Shown here piece after piece: positions 55,100 to 63,776 of a stretch of DNA of 64,000 nucleotides. Source of the stretch: GCA-003244245 sp963823755 (GTDB taxonomy: Bacteria; Actinomycetota; Actinomycetes; Mycobacteriales; Pseudonocardiaceae); the NCBI GenBank assembly GCA_963823755.1, contig CAWGMP010000028.1, positions 62,001-126,000 on the forward strand, read 5' to 3'. Numbering within the stretch: the first letter of the stretch is position 1; the number at the start of each line of letters is the position of its first letter. The translations under genes were made by a program, and so were the position numbers. The notes under the pieces were generated by a model. The model searched no databases. It saw only the letters and a program-made list of their open reading frames with translations, and was not told the origin of the DNA.

Positions 55100-56128
55100 T
55101 CAGCGCCCTCCTAGGTCGAGTTGGATTCCCGCGGTCACCAGATCGGCGCCTGCGCGTTCGAAGGCATTGCGAGGTGCCCCTCCGTCGTCGGCTTCGGCGA
55201 GGCAGCGGGTGGCTTGGCGGGGGTGGCTCAGCAGCGCGTAGGCGGTCGCGGATTGTCGGGCCAGCCGCGCGGTGACGGTCGGTATTCGGGACTCGTTGAC
55301 GTGCCGAGTTGTGGACTTGCAGGATCCGTCGAGGCGGAATTGCCCAAGTTGGAAGTGCTTGAGCGCGTCATTGGGATGTCCGCTGCGGACCAGTGTCAGC
55401 CCAGCCTGCCAGGCGGCGTTGGCGATGCTGTAGGCGTCTTTGGCCTCATCGGCGAGCCCGAGGGCGCGGATGAAGTGGCCTGTTCCGTCCACGCCCTCGT
55501 CGTAGCAGCACCAGCCTGCGTCGGTGTGGAGGTCGGCTAGGGCCGCGGCCAGCTGGGTCTTGATCGCCTTGGTCGCGGGTACCTGCATCCATCGGGTGTA
55601 GAGGGTCGCTGCGGCGGCGAACAAATCGGCCTGACCACCGTAGTACCGCGTCACCCCGTTGAGTTGGTCGGTGACCGCCCGGACGACGTGGATATGGGAC
55701 ATGCCCAGGCGTGAGGGCAGCGCTCTCTCGGTGGGAGGAGGGGGGATCTCGATCGGTTCGCCTATCCCGTCTACCGCTTGGCCTATGGCTACCGCCGTGA
55801 CGGCGGCGAAGAGGGCGCGCCGTTTCATAGCCTCGTCCACCTCCTTGACCGGAGGAGAGTCCAACCTGTCGTCACCGTAGCTCAGGCCCATCCATGCTCG
55901 GGGTACTCCGAGTCCGTCAGCGATGCGTTGGAGCACGTGTACATCCCGCACCTGGCGGCCGGCGATGATCTCGCATACCTCCGACTGTGACTGACCGGTC
56001 AGCCGCGCGATCTGGCGTTGGCTCACTCCAGAGTGCCAGAGCAGTCTGTAGAGCGCACCGATGTCACGGGCGACCAGGGCAGCGCGCACGTCATCGCGGT
56101 GCAGCAGTGTGGGGTCGAGGGGGTCCAC
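55100..56128 (-). CDS. XRE-family regulator with TPR-like C-terminus, possibly 3'-truncated
   Basis: 342 residues. N-terminal HTH: LWHSGVSQRQIARLTGQSQS then EVCEIIAGRQVRDVHVLQRI and ADGLGVPRAWMGLSYG, a clear XRE domain (about residues 30-85). The C-terminal 200 residues are helical repeats (AALADLHTDAGWCCYDEGVD; GTGHFIRALGLADEAKDAYS). The protein ends at LVTAGIQLDLGGR, about 60-80 residues short of relatives, where the IS1182 debris begins. Confidence 0.8.
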   Translation of the reverse strand: MDPLDPTLLHRDDVRAALVARDIGALYRLLWHSGVSQRQIARLTGQSQSEVCEIIAGRQVRDVHVLQRIADGLGVPRAWMGLSYGDDRLDSPPVKEVDEAMKRRALFAAVTAVAIGQAVDGIGEPIEIPPPPTERALPSRLGMSHIHVVRAVTDQLNGVTRYYGGQADLFAAAATLYTRWMQVPATKAIKTQLAAALADLHTDAGWCCYDEGVDGTGHFIRALGLADEAKDAYSIANAAWQAGLTLVRSGHPNDALKHFQLGQFRLDGSCKSTTRHVNESRIPTVTARLARQSATAYALLSHPRQATRCLAEADDGGAPRNAFERAGADLVTAGIQLDLGGR

Positions 56129-56314
56129 CGACGATCATCTTTCTGGTAGCGGCGCCAATCAGTTAATTTGTGATTCGGGAGCGTTTGGCCACGTTCTATC
56201 ATCGTCTCTGGGGTTCTTGCTGCCACGCGGTTCCCGGTCGAGAGCGACTTCACATCACCATGACGGTCCGGATCGACTTTTCTTCGCAGACTTCGAAATA
56301 TCCGGAACTTATTA

Positions 56315-57304
56315 TTACTCGTCGGAGTCACACTGCTGGACCTCGGTGTGGACTCGTTGGTCGTGGTGGTAGGTGCGTTCCTTGGCATAGGCGTCGTAGG
56401 CTCGATGATCGGCTTCGGTGGCGGGGGCGGGGATCAGTGGGCGGGGGTGTAGCCGTTCCTTGAGTACCACGTTGAGCTGCGCACCGACCAAGGTGATGAC
56501 GCTTTGCGAGTAGAACCACGTCAACATGGTGATGACGGTGGCGTAACTGCCGTAGATCCTCTCGGCGTTGTGCAGGTATCGAAAGATGATCAGTGAGGAC
56601 AGCTGCTGGAGCAGCCAGAAGACGATGCCTGACAGCAGTGCACCCGGCAGCACGTCGCGGGTAGAAACGTCACGGTCGGTGAGCAGGCGGAAGGCCACGA
56701 TGAACAGCCCCACGTCCAGCGCGACTGCGATGAGGTAGCCGGCGAGGCGAGCGACCACGCCGAGACCGGTCCCGGTGGCGGTAGCGGTGAGGTAGCTGCT
56801 GATCACCGTGCTGACGACCAGGCCGAGCGCGATGGCGCCCAGCGCGAACAGGCCGCATTTGATCTGCGCACCGAAGCTGGGCCGCTGGGCATGAGGGATT
56901 TCCCACACCGAGTTGAACGCCGACTGGATCGCGATGACCACGAATGAACTGCTCCACACCGCGCTGAGGATGCCGACCACAAGTGTCCACCACTGGCCGC
57001 TCAGGCGCCCCACCGAGTCCGTGCTCAGCAGCGGGAAAAAGCTGGCTGCGCTGCGCAGCACGTCACCTTGCAGGCTGGGCGGCAGGAAGTAGCCGAGCAG
57101 GGTGACAAAGATGAGGAGCAGCGGAAAGATCGAGAAGAACGCCCAAAAGGCGATCACGGCGGCAAGATTGATCGACTCGTCCTCGAAAAACTTACGGGCC
57201 ACGGCGATCGGCACACCCAGAGCCGGGTGTCGTCGCTGATAAGAGTCCAATCGATCAAGCTTGGCCCGCACCCCACCGGCAACACTGTCGTCGGGTCGAC
57301 TCAT
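56315..57304 (-). CDS. YihY/BrkB-family membrane protein
   Basis: 329 residues, six or seven membrane spans. Family motifs: NLAAVIAFWAFFSIFPLLLI, FVTLLGYFLPPSLQGDVLRS, SAVWSSSFVVIAIQSAFNSV, VLPGALLSGIVFWLLQQLSS and YGSYATVITMLTWFYSQSVI. Role unknown; despite the historic RNase BN name these are membrane proteins. Intact. Confidence 0.92.
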   Translation of the reverse strand: MSRPDDSVAGGVRAKLDRLDSYQRRHPALGVPIAVARKFFEDESINLAAVIAFWAFFSIFPLLLIFVTLLGYFLPPSLQGDVLRSAASFFPLLSTDSVGRLSGQWWTLVVGILSAVWSSSFVVIAIQSAFNSVWEIPHAQRPSFGAQIKCGLFALGAIALGLVVSTVISSYLTATATGTGLGVVARLAGYLIAVALDVGLFIVAFRLLTDRDVSTRDVLPGALLSGIVFWLLQQLSSLIIFRYLHNAERIYGSYATVITMLTWFYSQSVITLVGAQLNVVLKERLHPRPLIPAPATEADHRAYDAYAKERTYHHDQRVHTEVQQCDSDE

Positions 57305-57422
57305 AAGTCAGCTCCTGAAGAAAGTCCCGCAGACAATCATGACAGGTGCGATCCCCGATGTGGGTAACCGCGTCGCGGCTCGTAGCGACGAGGCCGTGAA
57401 CGTCCCAGAGGCACCGGGGAAG

Positions 57423-59249
57423 CTAGCGTCCAAGGGTCGCTACGTCCTGTCCGAGACTGCGCTCGGAAGGGATGGCCCCTGCGGGGCAGCGTCGGCCGCC
57501 GGTGTGATCGTGGTGTGGTCGCTACTCATAGTGTGCCGCGGTGGTTGATGAGCTCACCGAACGTTACGGGGATCTGCTGGCGGGCAGTTATGACTGCGTG
57601 GATCGTATCGTGCTTAACGCCTACTTCTCGCTGGGGCATAACCCGGGTGGGTTTCGGGTGTGGTGGCGGCGGCTGCATGGCGGTAGTGATGAGCAGCTGG
57701 ACAACACGCATTTGATGCGGATGGCCGGCCGGTTCGCTCGTCGGGTGCGGTCCTGGGCCAACGCTCACCAGGTCCCGGTGATCGACTGCAAGCGTGGTGA
57801 GCGTAAGCATCAACTCGCCGAGGAGTACCTGGCCACGCACACTGTGGGACCAGGGGTGTTTCTCATCCTGGTGGCACGGGCCTCGGCGGCGGTGTGGGAG
57901 GTCACCCGCTCCAAAAGTAGCGGGGTGATCGTCAACCTGGCCAAGAAGATGGCCTTCGTCAACCACTACTCGTTTCACATCATGGATCCCGAGTGGGGTC
58001 ATGTGACGATCAAGATGTCCGGGCATCCCCCGTTCGCCGCGCAGGTCATCCTCAACGGGCACGAGTACGTTGCCGCCGCGGCGCAGGCGGCTGGGATCGG
58101 GTTCACTAAACAAGGCAACTGCTTCACCCGGGTTGCCGACCCCGCAGGCCTGGCTCAGGTCGCAGACACCTTGTCGCAGTCCGCGACGATAGGGCGCCTG
58201 AGCCAGGTCTGCGACCGGTGGATCTATTCGGCCTGCCTGTGCTTCGGGCTGGATCTCGATGAGCAGGCCCGCAGTGGTTTCACCTACGGCTACTCGGTCT
58301 ACCAAGCCGAATACAGCCGCAACCTGATATTCAAGGTCGGCGCTCAGATGGAGAAGGTGTTCGACCGCATCGTTGATCGGACCCGTGCCCGCTTGGACGT
58401 GCCCACCCTGCGGACCCTGTTCGGCGCGAAGCAACGCCCCGGCCGCTCCGAGCTGTCACTTCAGCTCGCAGCCATGACCGAGACACCTCGGTATGACCTG
58501 ACCATGTTCAAGGTCCACTTCGGGCTCTTGACGTTGAAGGCATACACCAAAGGCGAGCACGTGCTGCGCTTTGAAGCGATCACCCACAACACCAAACAAC
58601 TACGCTGCGGCCGCGTCCTGGACCGCTTCCCCGAGATCATCGGCAAGCTGGCCGGCATGGTTGACCGCTTCACCACCACCCTGGACTGCGTCGATGCCGG
58701 CTTCCTACCCGAGGACACCCTCGATCAGCTGCCGCTGCCCTCCCGGATCGGAGCAACCCGAATCGGCGGCATCGACCTGAACAAACCACGGATCCGCGCC
58801 ACCCTGGCCGCGGTCCTCGCCCTGGCCGCAGCACCGGGCGGATTCACCGTCACAGACCTGGCCACCAAGGTCCACACCATGACCGGGCAGACCACCTACA
58901 CCACCCGCCAAGCCGCATACGACCTCCGCAAACTGCGCGGCAAAGACCTCATCGTCAAACCCGGCCGGTCCCACCGCTACCACCTACCGCCACAACCAGC
59001 CCGGATCATCACCGCCCTGCTCACCCTGCGCGACCACGTCATCAGCCCCATCCTCGCCGGCATCCGAAGCCCCCGGATGGGACGCAAACCCGCCATCTGG
59101 ACCCGCGTCGACCGTGACTACGAGAACCTGCGCATCAACATGCAAACCCTCTTCCACGACCTGGGCATCACCACCCCCGGAGCCGCCGCAGCATAGACAA
59201 CATTTTGTCGATCGGGGTCCCGCAAGCGCCTAGCGTCCAAGGGTCGCTA
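57423..59249 (+). mobile_element. Candidate mobile unit bounded by exact 20-bp direct repeats
   Basis: CTAGCGTCCAAGGGTCGCTA occurs at 57423-57442 and again, identical, at 59230-59249. The 1.8-kb interval contains one gene, 57541-59196, with 98 and 33 bases of flank. No transposase of a family I know and no matching terminal inverted repeats are visible. Direct repeats this long fit site-specific recombination or a long target duplication. The assignment as mobile is inference. Confidence 0.5.
57541..59196 (+). CDS. 551-residue protein of unknown function with C-terminal winged-helix-like region
   Basis: From GTG 57541. The N-terminal about 400 residues contain conserved-looking blocks CVDRIVLNAYFSLGHNPGGF, FARRVRSWANAHQVPVIDCK, NHYSFHIMDPEWGHVTIKMS and CFTRVADPAGLAQVADTLSQ, and a mid-region FKVHFGLLTLKAYTKGEHVL. 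Residues 430-500 look like a winged helix (FTVTDLATKVHTMTGQTTYT, AAYDLRKLRGKDLIVKPGRS). I recall similar actinobacterial hypothetical proteins, highly conserved but unnamed, and cannot assign a function. Intact, with 20-bp direct repeats on both sides. Confidence 0.7.
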   Translation: MVDELTERYGDLLAGSYDCVDRIVLNAYFSLGHNPGGFRVWWRRLHGGSDEQLDNTHLMRMAGRFARRVRSWANAHQVPVIDCKRGERKHQLAEEYLATHTVGPGVFLILVARASAAVWEVTRSKSSGVIVNLAKKMAFVNHYSFHIMDPEWGHVTIKMSGHPPFAAQVILNGHEYVAAAAQAAGIGFTKQGNCFTRVADPAGLAQVADTLSQSATIGRLSQVCDRWIYSACLCFGLDLDEQARSGFTYGYSVYQAEYSRNLIFKVGAQMEKVFDRIVDRTRARLDVPTLRTLFGAKQRPGRSELSLQLAAMTETPRYDLTMFKVHFGLLTLKAYTKGEHVLRFEAITHNTKQLRCGRVLDRFPEIIGKLAGMVDRFTTTLDCVDAGFLPEDTLDQLPLPSRIGATRIGGIDLNKPRIRATLAAVLALAAAPGGFTVTDLATKVHTMTGQTTYTTRQAAYDLRKLRGKDLIVKPGRSHRYHLPPQPARIITALLTLRDHVISPILAGIRSPRMGRKPAIWTRVDRDYENLRINMQTLFHDLGITTPGAAAA

Positions 59250-59345
59250 GCTGGCTAAGTCCGGCAAAGTCGGTAAGATCGAGTCAAGTTTGGTGCTCGC
59301 GGGTCAGATCTGATGGGCGTAGCGTGGAGGGCGCTCGCTCCACAG

Positions 59346-59519
59346 CGCAACGACAGCGCACCTGACCTGCACATACGCACTTCGCGTCATGGTCAACATA
59401 TCTAGGCGAAGCGAGTGGCGGCGGTCGGTCGCCCTGACCGCGGGTCCCTGCGTGAGCCTGGCCTAAAAACGGAAGCCGACCACGGCATGGCTCGTCGGGC
59501 TGGGGTGAAACCCCGTTAG
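59346..59519. repeat. Dispersed repeat, copy B (inverted relative to 35656-35774)
   Basis: Full 174-base version of the repeat at 35656-35774, in opposite orientation, containing the 54 bases missing there. No ORF is assigned to it. Confidence 0.7.
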
Positions 59520-60102
59520 TAGTCGATGGTGGCGCATCTTTCCGGATCTTCAATGCCTAGCGTAGACATCCAGGACGTGGGGAGAGCACGGTCACCGGGT
59601 CTGCGGCCGTGCGGCCAGGCTCCAAGGTCGTGCGTGTCGCTACCGGAGGTAGTGGGACGGGCGCTGGACCGGACGATCGCCAACCGAACTCACGGGTCGA
59701 TCTTGCTCACCGGCGCGGGGTGCGAATGGACCGGCACCTCGGTCAACCTGTAGGAGTCGGGCCGGTTCTATGAGGTGTTCGGCTTCGAGGTAGTCCAGTT
59801 GCGCAAAATCTGTCGGCCGATGCCTTCGAAGGTTCGAATCTTTTGACCCGCCATCCAGTGCGAATAGGGTGTGACCTGCGATTGAAGGTTGAGGTCTTCG
59901 TGGGGGGTGAGGATTGGTGTCCCGTGCCTCCCGCTGTGCTGCGTCGGTCGCCGCCGCATCTGGCACGGGCGCTGGCTCGATCTCTCGCTGTGGGCGGGGT
60001 ACAAGCACGGTGCATCACTGGGCAGTGATGCGCGGCTAGAGCGGGCATCAGCGTGGTGTCGTCTCTGCGAGCGGATCGCTGACTGGCACGGGGGTCTGGC
60101 TG
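59520..60102 (+). pseudogene. Region with possible tyrosine-recombinase remnant
   Basis: Around 59640-59751 a plus frame reads SLPEVVGRALDRTIANRTHG then SILLTGAG, which recalls the LPxxVxRALDxAIxxRTxGPILL segment of actinobacterial tyrosine recombinases. The frame ends at TAG 59751 with no catalytic HxxR or Tyr region. The rest of the interval, up to the AI-2E-family gene, shows nothing else. Weak evidence. Confidence 0.3.
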
Positions 60103-61302
60103 ATGTGGGCGTCGGCGGGGAGGGGTGTGGTGGTGGCGGGGTCAGGGGTGGGCTCGGATGGTCCGGTCGGCAACGGCCTGGTGCCTAGCTCCAGTGGAGA
60201 AGTGCTGGGACGGGTTCCAGTCGGGTTGCGGGTGGCGGCTGCGATCGGGTGGCGGCTGGTGGTGGTATTGATCACGGTGGCCGCACTGGCCTGGGTGATC
60301 AGTCGGGTGCAGTTCATTGTGATTCCAGTGGCGGTGGCGGTGCTGCTGGCCGCCCTCCTGGCCCCAGCGGTGCGCCTGCTGTCGGGGTTCCGCTGGGTGC
60401 CCCGTGGCCTGGCTACCGCAGTGGTCGTGGTCGGTGGACTGGTTGTCCTGGGTGGGGTGCTCTATGGGCTGGTGGTGGCCTTCCTCGCGGGGCTGCCGGC
60501 TCTTCAGGCCCAGTTGGGGCAGAGCTTCTCGCAGATCAGGGACTGGCTGGCACGCGGTCCACTGCACCTTTCGGTGCCGCAGTTGGACAACCTGGGCGCC
60601 AGCATCGTCCAAGCCTTGAGATCCAGCCAGGCCGCGATGACCTCGGGGGCGCTGGGAGTGGCCAGCACCGTGGGCGAAATCGCAGCGAGCGCGCTGCTGG
60701 CCATCTTCACTCTGATCTTCTTCCTCTACGACGGGGCCCGGATTTGGGAGTTCGTGCTGCAGGGGATTCCCCAGAAGGGCCGGGACCGAGTGAACGTGGC
60801 CGGCCGGCGGGCTTTCGCGGCTTTGGTCAGTTACACGAGAGCGGTCACCCTGGTTGCGGCCACCGACGCGCTGGTGGTCGGGTTGGGGTTGTGGGTGATC
60901 GGGGTGCCGTTGGTGGTTCCACTGGTGGTGTTGGTGTTCTTCGGCGCGTTCATCCCGTTCGTGGGCGCGATCGTGACAGGGGTCATCGCGGTGCTGATCG
61001 CTTTGGTGGCCAAGGGCTTGCTGGCTGCGGCGTGGGTGGTGCTGGTACTGGTCTTGGTCGGTGAGTTGGAGGGCCACGTGCTGCAACCCCTCCTGCTTGG
61101 CCGGGCGGTCCGGCTGCACCCCTTGGCGGTGGTCCTCCCAGTAGCGACCGGTTTCCTACTCATCGGCGTCATCGGCGCGCTGCTCGCCGTCCCGGTGGTT
61201 GCCGTTGTGGACGCCGGAATCCGCTCCCTGTACCACCCAAACCCTCCCAACCCGAACACCGTCGATCCGCTCAACCCCCGCTCCGCCCGCACTCACCAGT
61301 GA
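60103..61302 (+). CDS. AI-2E/PerM-family transporter
   Basis: 399 residues; GTG/ATG codons within the first 40 residues leave the start uncertain because conservation begins at about LRVAAAIGWRLVVVLITVAA. Eight hydrophobic spans; family motifs VIPVAVAVLLAALLAPAVRL, FTLIFFLYDGARIWEFVLQG, VVLVFFGAFIPFVGAIVTGV and EGHVLQPLLLGRAVRLHPLA. Members export autoinducer-2 or act as Na+/H+ antiporters; substrate unknown here. The C-terminal tail is Pro/Asn-rich. Confidence 0.9.
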   Translation: MWASAGRGVVVAGSGVGSDGPVGNGLVPSSSGEVLGRVPVGLRVAAAIGWRLVVVLITVAALAWVISRVQFIVIPVAVAVLLAALLAPAVRLLSGFRWVPRGLATAVVVVGGLVVLGGVLYGLVVAFLAGLPALQAQLGQSFSQIRDWLARGPLHLSVPQLDNLGASIVQALRSSQAAMTSGALGVASTVGEIAASALLAIFTLIFFLYDGARIWEFVLQGIPQKGRDRVNVAGRRAFAALVSYTRAVTLVAATDALVVGLGLWVIGVPLVVPLVVLVFFGAFIPFVGAIVTGVIAVLIALVAKGLLAAAWVVLVLVLVGELEGHVLQPLLLGRAVRLHPLAVVLPVATGFLLIGVIGALLAVPVVAVVDAGIRSLYHPNPPNPNTVDPLNPRSARTHQ

Positions 61303-61412
61303 GGAACCAGAAGCAACCAGTGACCGGGCCGCAGAATGTGCAGAACAAGGGGCAGAGTCAGAAGGGGTTGGTGACCCCCCTCGTAAATCGTCCCACATAG
61401 TGGCGGCTCACC

Positions 61413-61669
61413 AAGCCTTCAGCGGTGTCGGTGATCAGTGTCATGCGGCCAACACGGCACCGCCGGATGGTCTCAGCCAGGAGCTGGCGTCCGAGGCCCC
61501 CTGCTGCGGCTCTCAGGCGCCACAAAGAGTTCAGCAAGATGGCCAGATATACCGTTACACCGTTGGCGAACTCATGGATGAAGCCGGCGACTGCGTCGTC
61601 TTGTTGAGCGCCACGACCGTGGCTGCCCCCGGAGTCAGCAACGCGCGTATCGCCCGGTACGGGTCGCTA
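61413..61669 (-). pseudogene. GNAT acetyltransferase remnant, repeat copy 3
   Basis: Leftward reading: SDPYRAIRALLTPGAATVVA, then, after a shift, GFIHEFANGVTVYLAILLNS, GGLGRQLLAETIRRCRVG, MTLITDTAEG. It is the least altered of three copies (40144-40450, 52704-52809) but still frameshifted. It lies 61 bases downstream of tRNA-Ser(CGA) scar B on the same strand. Confidence 0.7.
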
Positions 61670-61729
61670 AGGGACGTCGGCTAGCCCTCCGCCGTGCACA
61701 GACAAATGCAATCATCCGCACCTGGTAGA

Positions 61730-61787
61730 TGGCGGTATCGGTGGGATTTGAACCCACGGAGGGCGTGAACCCTCACGCGCTTTCGAG
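61730..61787 (-). repeat. 3' fragment of tRNA-Ser(CGA), att scar B
   Basis: Same extent as scar A: anticodon loop CTCGAAA, variable arm, intact T arm (GTGGG TTCAAAT CCCAC), acceptor CGATACCGCCA. The 5' half is absent (GCAGAC precedes the loop instead of a CGCGC stem). 8.8 kb separates it from scar A, in the same orientation. Confidence 0.82.
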
Positions 61788-61790
61788 GTC

Positions 61791-62080
61791 TGCGACTGGC
61801 AGTTCAACCCAGATCGCCTGGTCTGTTTCAGCAGGCCACGCACTTGGAACGGTCTTCTGCGAACGTCCACGATCCTCAGCGACTGAGACCCCAAATGAGA
61901 CCTAAGTAGTCGGAATAAAATAAGTAATCCAATTGAAGGTATTATTGAGCCCGTGACCTGCGACGATGTCAACTTGAGTGGATTTGTTGTTCCATTCCGA
62001 CTCCTTAAGCTAGGATTTGCCTCTGCGGTGTTCCGCGTCTCATCTCAGATGCCGTGCGCGCAGTGGCCTGTTCATCGGGT
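61791..62080. other. Element-side flank of att scar B
   Basis: It contains the paired repeat ACTGAGACC/AATGAGACC (61882-61902), 95 bases beyond the scar, and an AT-rich segment (61910-61950). No gene is seen up to the stop of the WD40 gene at 62081. Confidence 0.5.
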
Positions 62081-62208
62081 TCAGTGGCAGGTGGGTTGGT
62101 AGGGCAGTTCGGGGATGAGGGGGGTCCATTGGGCGGGGTTGACGGTTCCGATGATGTGGCAGATGTGGTCGGTAACTCGATTGAGGTTGAGGTCCCATAG
62201 CCGTACAG
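62081..62208 (-). pseudogene. C-terminal end of a WD40 protein, cut off by IS66
   Basis: Reads VRLWDLNLNRVTDHICHIIG then TVNPAQWTPLIPELPYQPTC, stop at 62081. This is the usual C-terminal tail of actinobacterial nSTAND-WD40 proteins. It joins in frame to the fragment at 63777-64000 once the IS66 element and one target duplication are removed. Confidence 0.85.
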
Positions 62209-63776
62209 GTAGCTATTCAGCACGCTCGGGGCGGGAGGACTGCTGAGGTGTCTGGGACGGGTTGCGGAGTGTCGGCTTGATCTTACTGGTTGATGCTGAT
62301 CATGTGGTGGCATGTCCGGCGGTCCGGGTGTTGCGAGCCTTCCCACCTCGGTGGAGGAGTTGCGCGCGCTGGTTGTGGAGCTGTGGGAGGCCAACGCGGG
62401 TTTGCGGGAGGTGATCGCGGCCCAGGAGCAGCGGATCGCGGAGTTGGAGCGGCGGCTGGGTAAGGATTCCTCGACCTCGAACAGGCCGCCGTCTTCGGAC
62501 TCGCCTTACCGCAAGCCGGTGTCGCGGTCGTCGCGTAAGTCGTCGGGGCGCCGGCCGGGTAAGCAGCCGGGGGATCCGGGGTCGACGATGCCGTTGGTGG
62601 ATGACCCGGATGAGGTGATCACCTGTGATCCGGCCTGCTGCGGCGGTTGTGGACAGGACCTGTCGGGTGCCCCGGTGGCCGGGGTGGAGCGTCGTCAGGT
62701 GAGCGATGTGCGCCCACCGCCGCCGCCGCGGGTGACCGAGTACCAGCTGGTCAATCGGGTCTGTCCGCGGTGTGGGACGCCGGGCACGGGTGCTGCGCCG
62801 GGGTTCGTGCGCGGCCGAGCGTGCTACGGGCCCGGGGTGTTGGCGCGGGCGGCGGAGCTGCTGTGCGGGCACTACCTGCCGGTGGGTCGGGCGGCGATGC
62901 TGATGGGTTCGCTGCTCGGGGTGGGAGTGTCCACGGGGTTCATGGCCGGGGTGCGGGCCCGGGCTGCCCGGTTACTGGAGGCGACATTTCTGCCCCGGGT
63001 CCAACAGCTGCTGCGCTCGGTCGGGGTCCTGCACGCCGATGAGACACCAGGTCGGGCAGCGGGCGGGTTGACCTACGTGCACGTGGCGTGCACCGAGTTT
63101 TTGACCGTGATGCACACGGGGGGACGCAGCAGCGCCGACATCGACGCCGGGCAGGTGCCCCCCGGCTACGGCGGCACGATCGTGCGTGACGGCTACGCCG
63201 GGTACGCCCATCTCATCCAGGCTCATCACGCGTGGTGCGGTGCTCATCTCCTGCGTGATCTTCGTGCGGTGCACACCGCCGACCCCGAACAGCAACTGTG
63301 GGCGCAGGCAATGGCCGACACCCTCACCGACGCCCACCAGCAGACCACCGCCGCCCGCGCCGCCGGACACGACACCCTCGACGACGCCGCACTAGCCCAG
63401 ATCCGTAACCACTACCGCGGCGCGGCCCAGCTGGGTATCCAGGCCAACGCCGCCCGCGCAGGACCTCACGCCCGTGACGCGCTACGCCTGGCTCGGCGTT
63501 TCCGCGACCACGAGGCCATGATCCTGCGATTCGTGGTCGATCTCGCCGTGCCCTGGACAAACAATCTCGCCGAACGCGACGTCAGACCGGTCAAAGTCCA
63601 GCAACGCACCTCGGGCGGCTGCTGGCGCACCCTAGCCGGCCTCGCCGACTTCGCCATCGTGCGCTCCTACCTGTCCACCGCCACCAAATGGGGCATGACC
63701 AGCCTTGACGTCCTCGAGCAGCTGTTCACCACCGGCGCCTGGCTACCACCAGCCGCCGCCCCTACTGAATAGCTAC
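62209..63776 (+). mobile_element. IS66-family insertion sequence, complete, with 8-bp target duplication
   Basis: Terminal inverted repeats GTAGCTATTCAG (62209-62220) and CTGAATAGCTAC (63765-63776), 12 of 12. Target duplication CCGTACAG at 62201-62208 and 63777-63784, 8 bp as expected for IS66. Length 1568 bp with a single transposase gene and no tnpA/tnpB accessory genes. The sharp duplication indicates a recent insertion. Confidence 0.93.
62312..63772 (+). CDS. IS66-family transposase
   Basis: 486 residues from ATG 62312. The N-terminal leucine-zipper-like coiled coil (RALVVELWEANAGLREVIAA) is followed by the DSSTSNRPPSSDSP motif, a zinc-binding region with Cys pairs (CCGGCGQD; CPRCGTPG), and the DDE domain: VLHADETPGRAAGG (Asp), IVRDGYAGYAHLIQAHHAWC (Asp), VPWTNNLAERDVRPVKVQQR with TSGGCWR (Glu). 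The stop codon lies inside the right inverted repeat. Appears intact. Confidence 0.95.
   Translation: MSGGPGVASLPTSVEELRALVVELWEANAGLREVIAAQEQRIAELERRLGKDSSTSNRPPSSDSPYRKPVSRSSRKSSGRRPGKQPGDPGSTMPLVDDPDEVITCDPACCGGCGQDLSGAPVAGVERRQVSDVRPPPPPRVTEYQLVNRVCPRCGTPGTGAAPGFVRGRACYGPGVLARAAELLCGHYLPVGRAAMLMGSLLGVGVSTGFMAGVRARAARLLEATFLPRVQQLLRSVGVLHADETPGRAAGGLTYVHVACTEFLTVMHTGGRSSADIDAGQVPPGYGGTIVRDGYAGYAHLIQAHHAWCGAHLLRDLRAVHTADPEQQLWAQAMADTLTDAHQQTTAARAAGHDTLDDAALAQIRNHYRGAAQLGIQANAARAGPHARDALRLARRFRDHEAMILRFVVDLAVPWTNNLAERDVRPVKVQQRTSGGCWRTLAGLADFAIVRSYLSTATKWGMTSLDVLEQLFTTGAWLPPAAAPTE

Noticed and set aside
59832..59864. GGTTCGAATC followed by a CCGCCA-like end, resembling a tRNA T arm and 3' end
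   Set aside because: The stem arms do not pair across the T loop and no other tRNA parts fit; probably chance.
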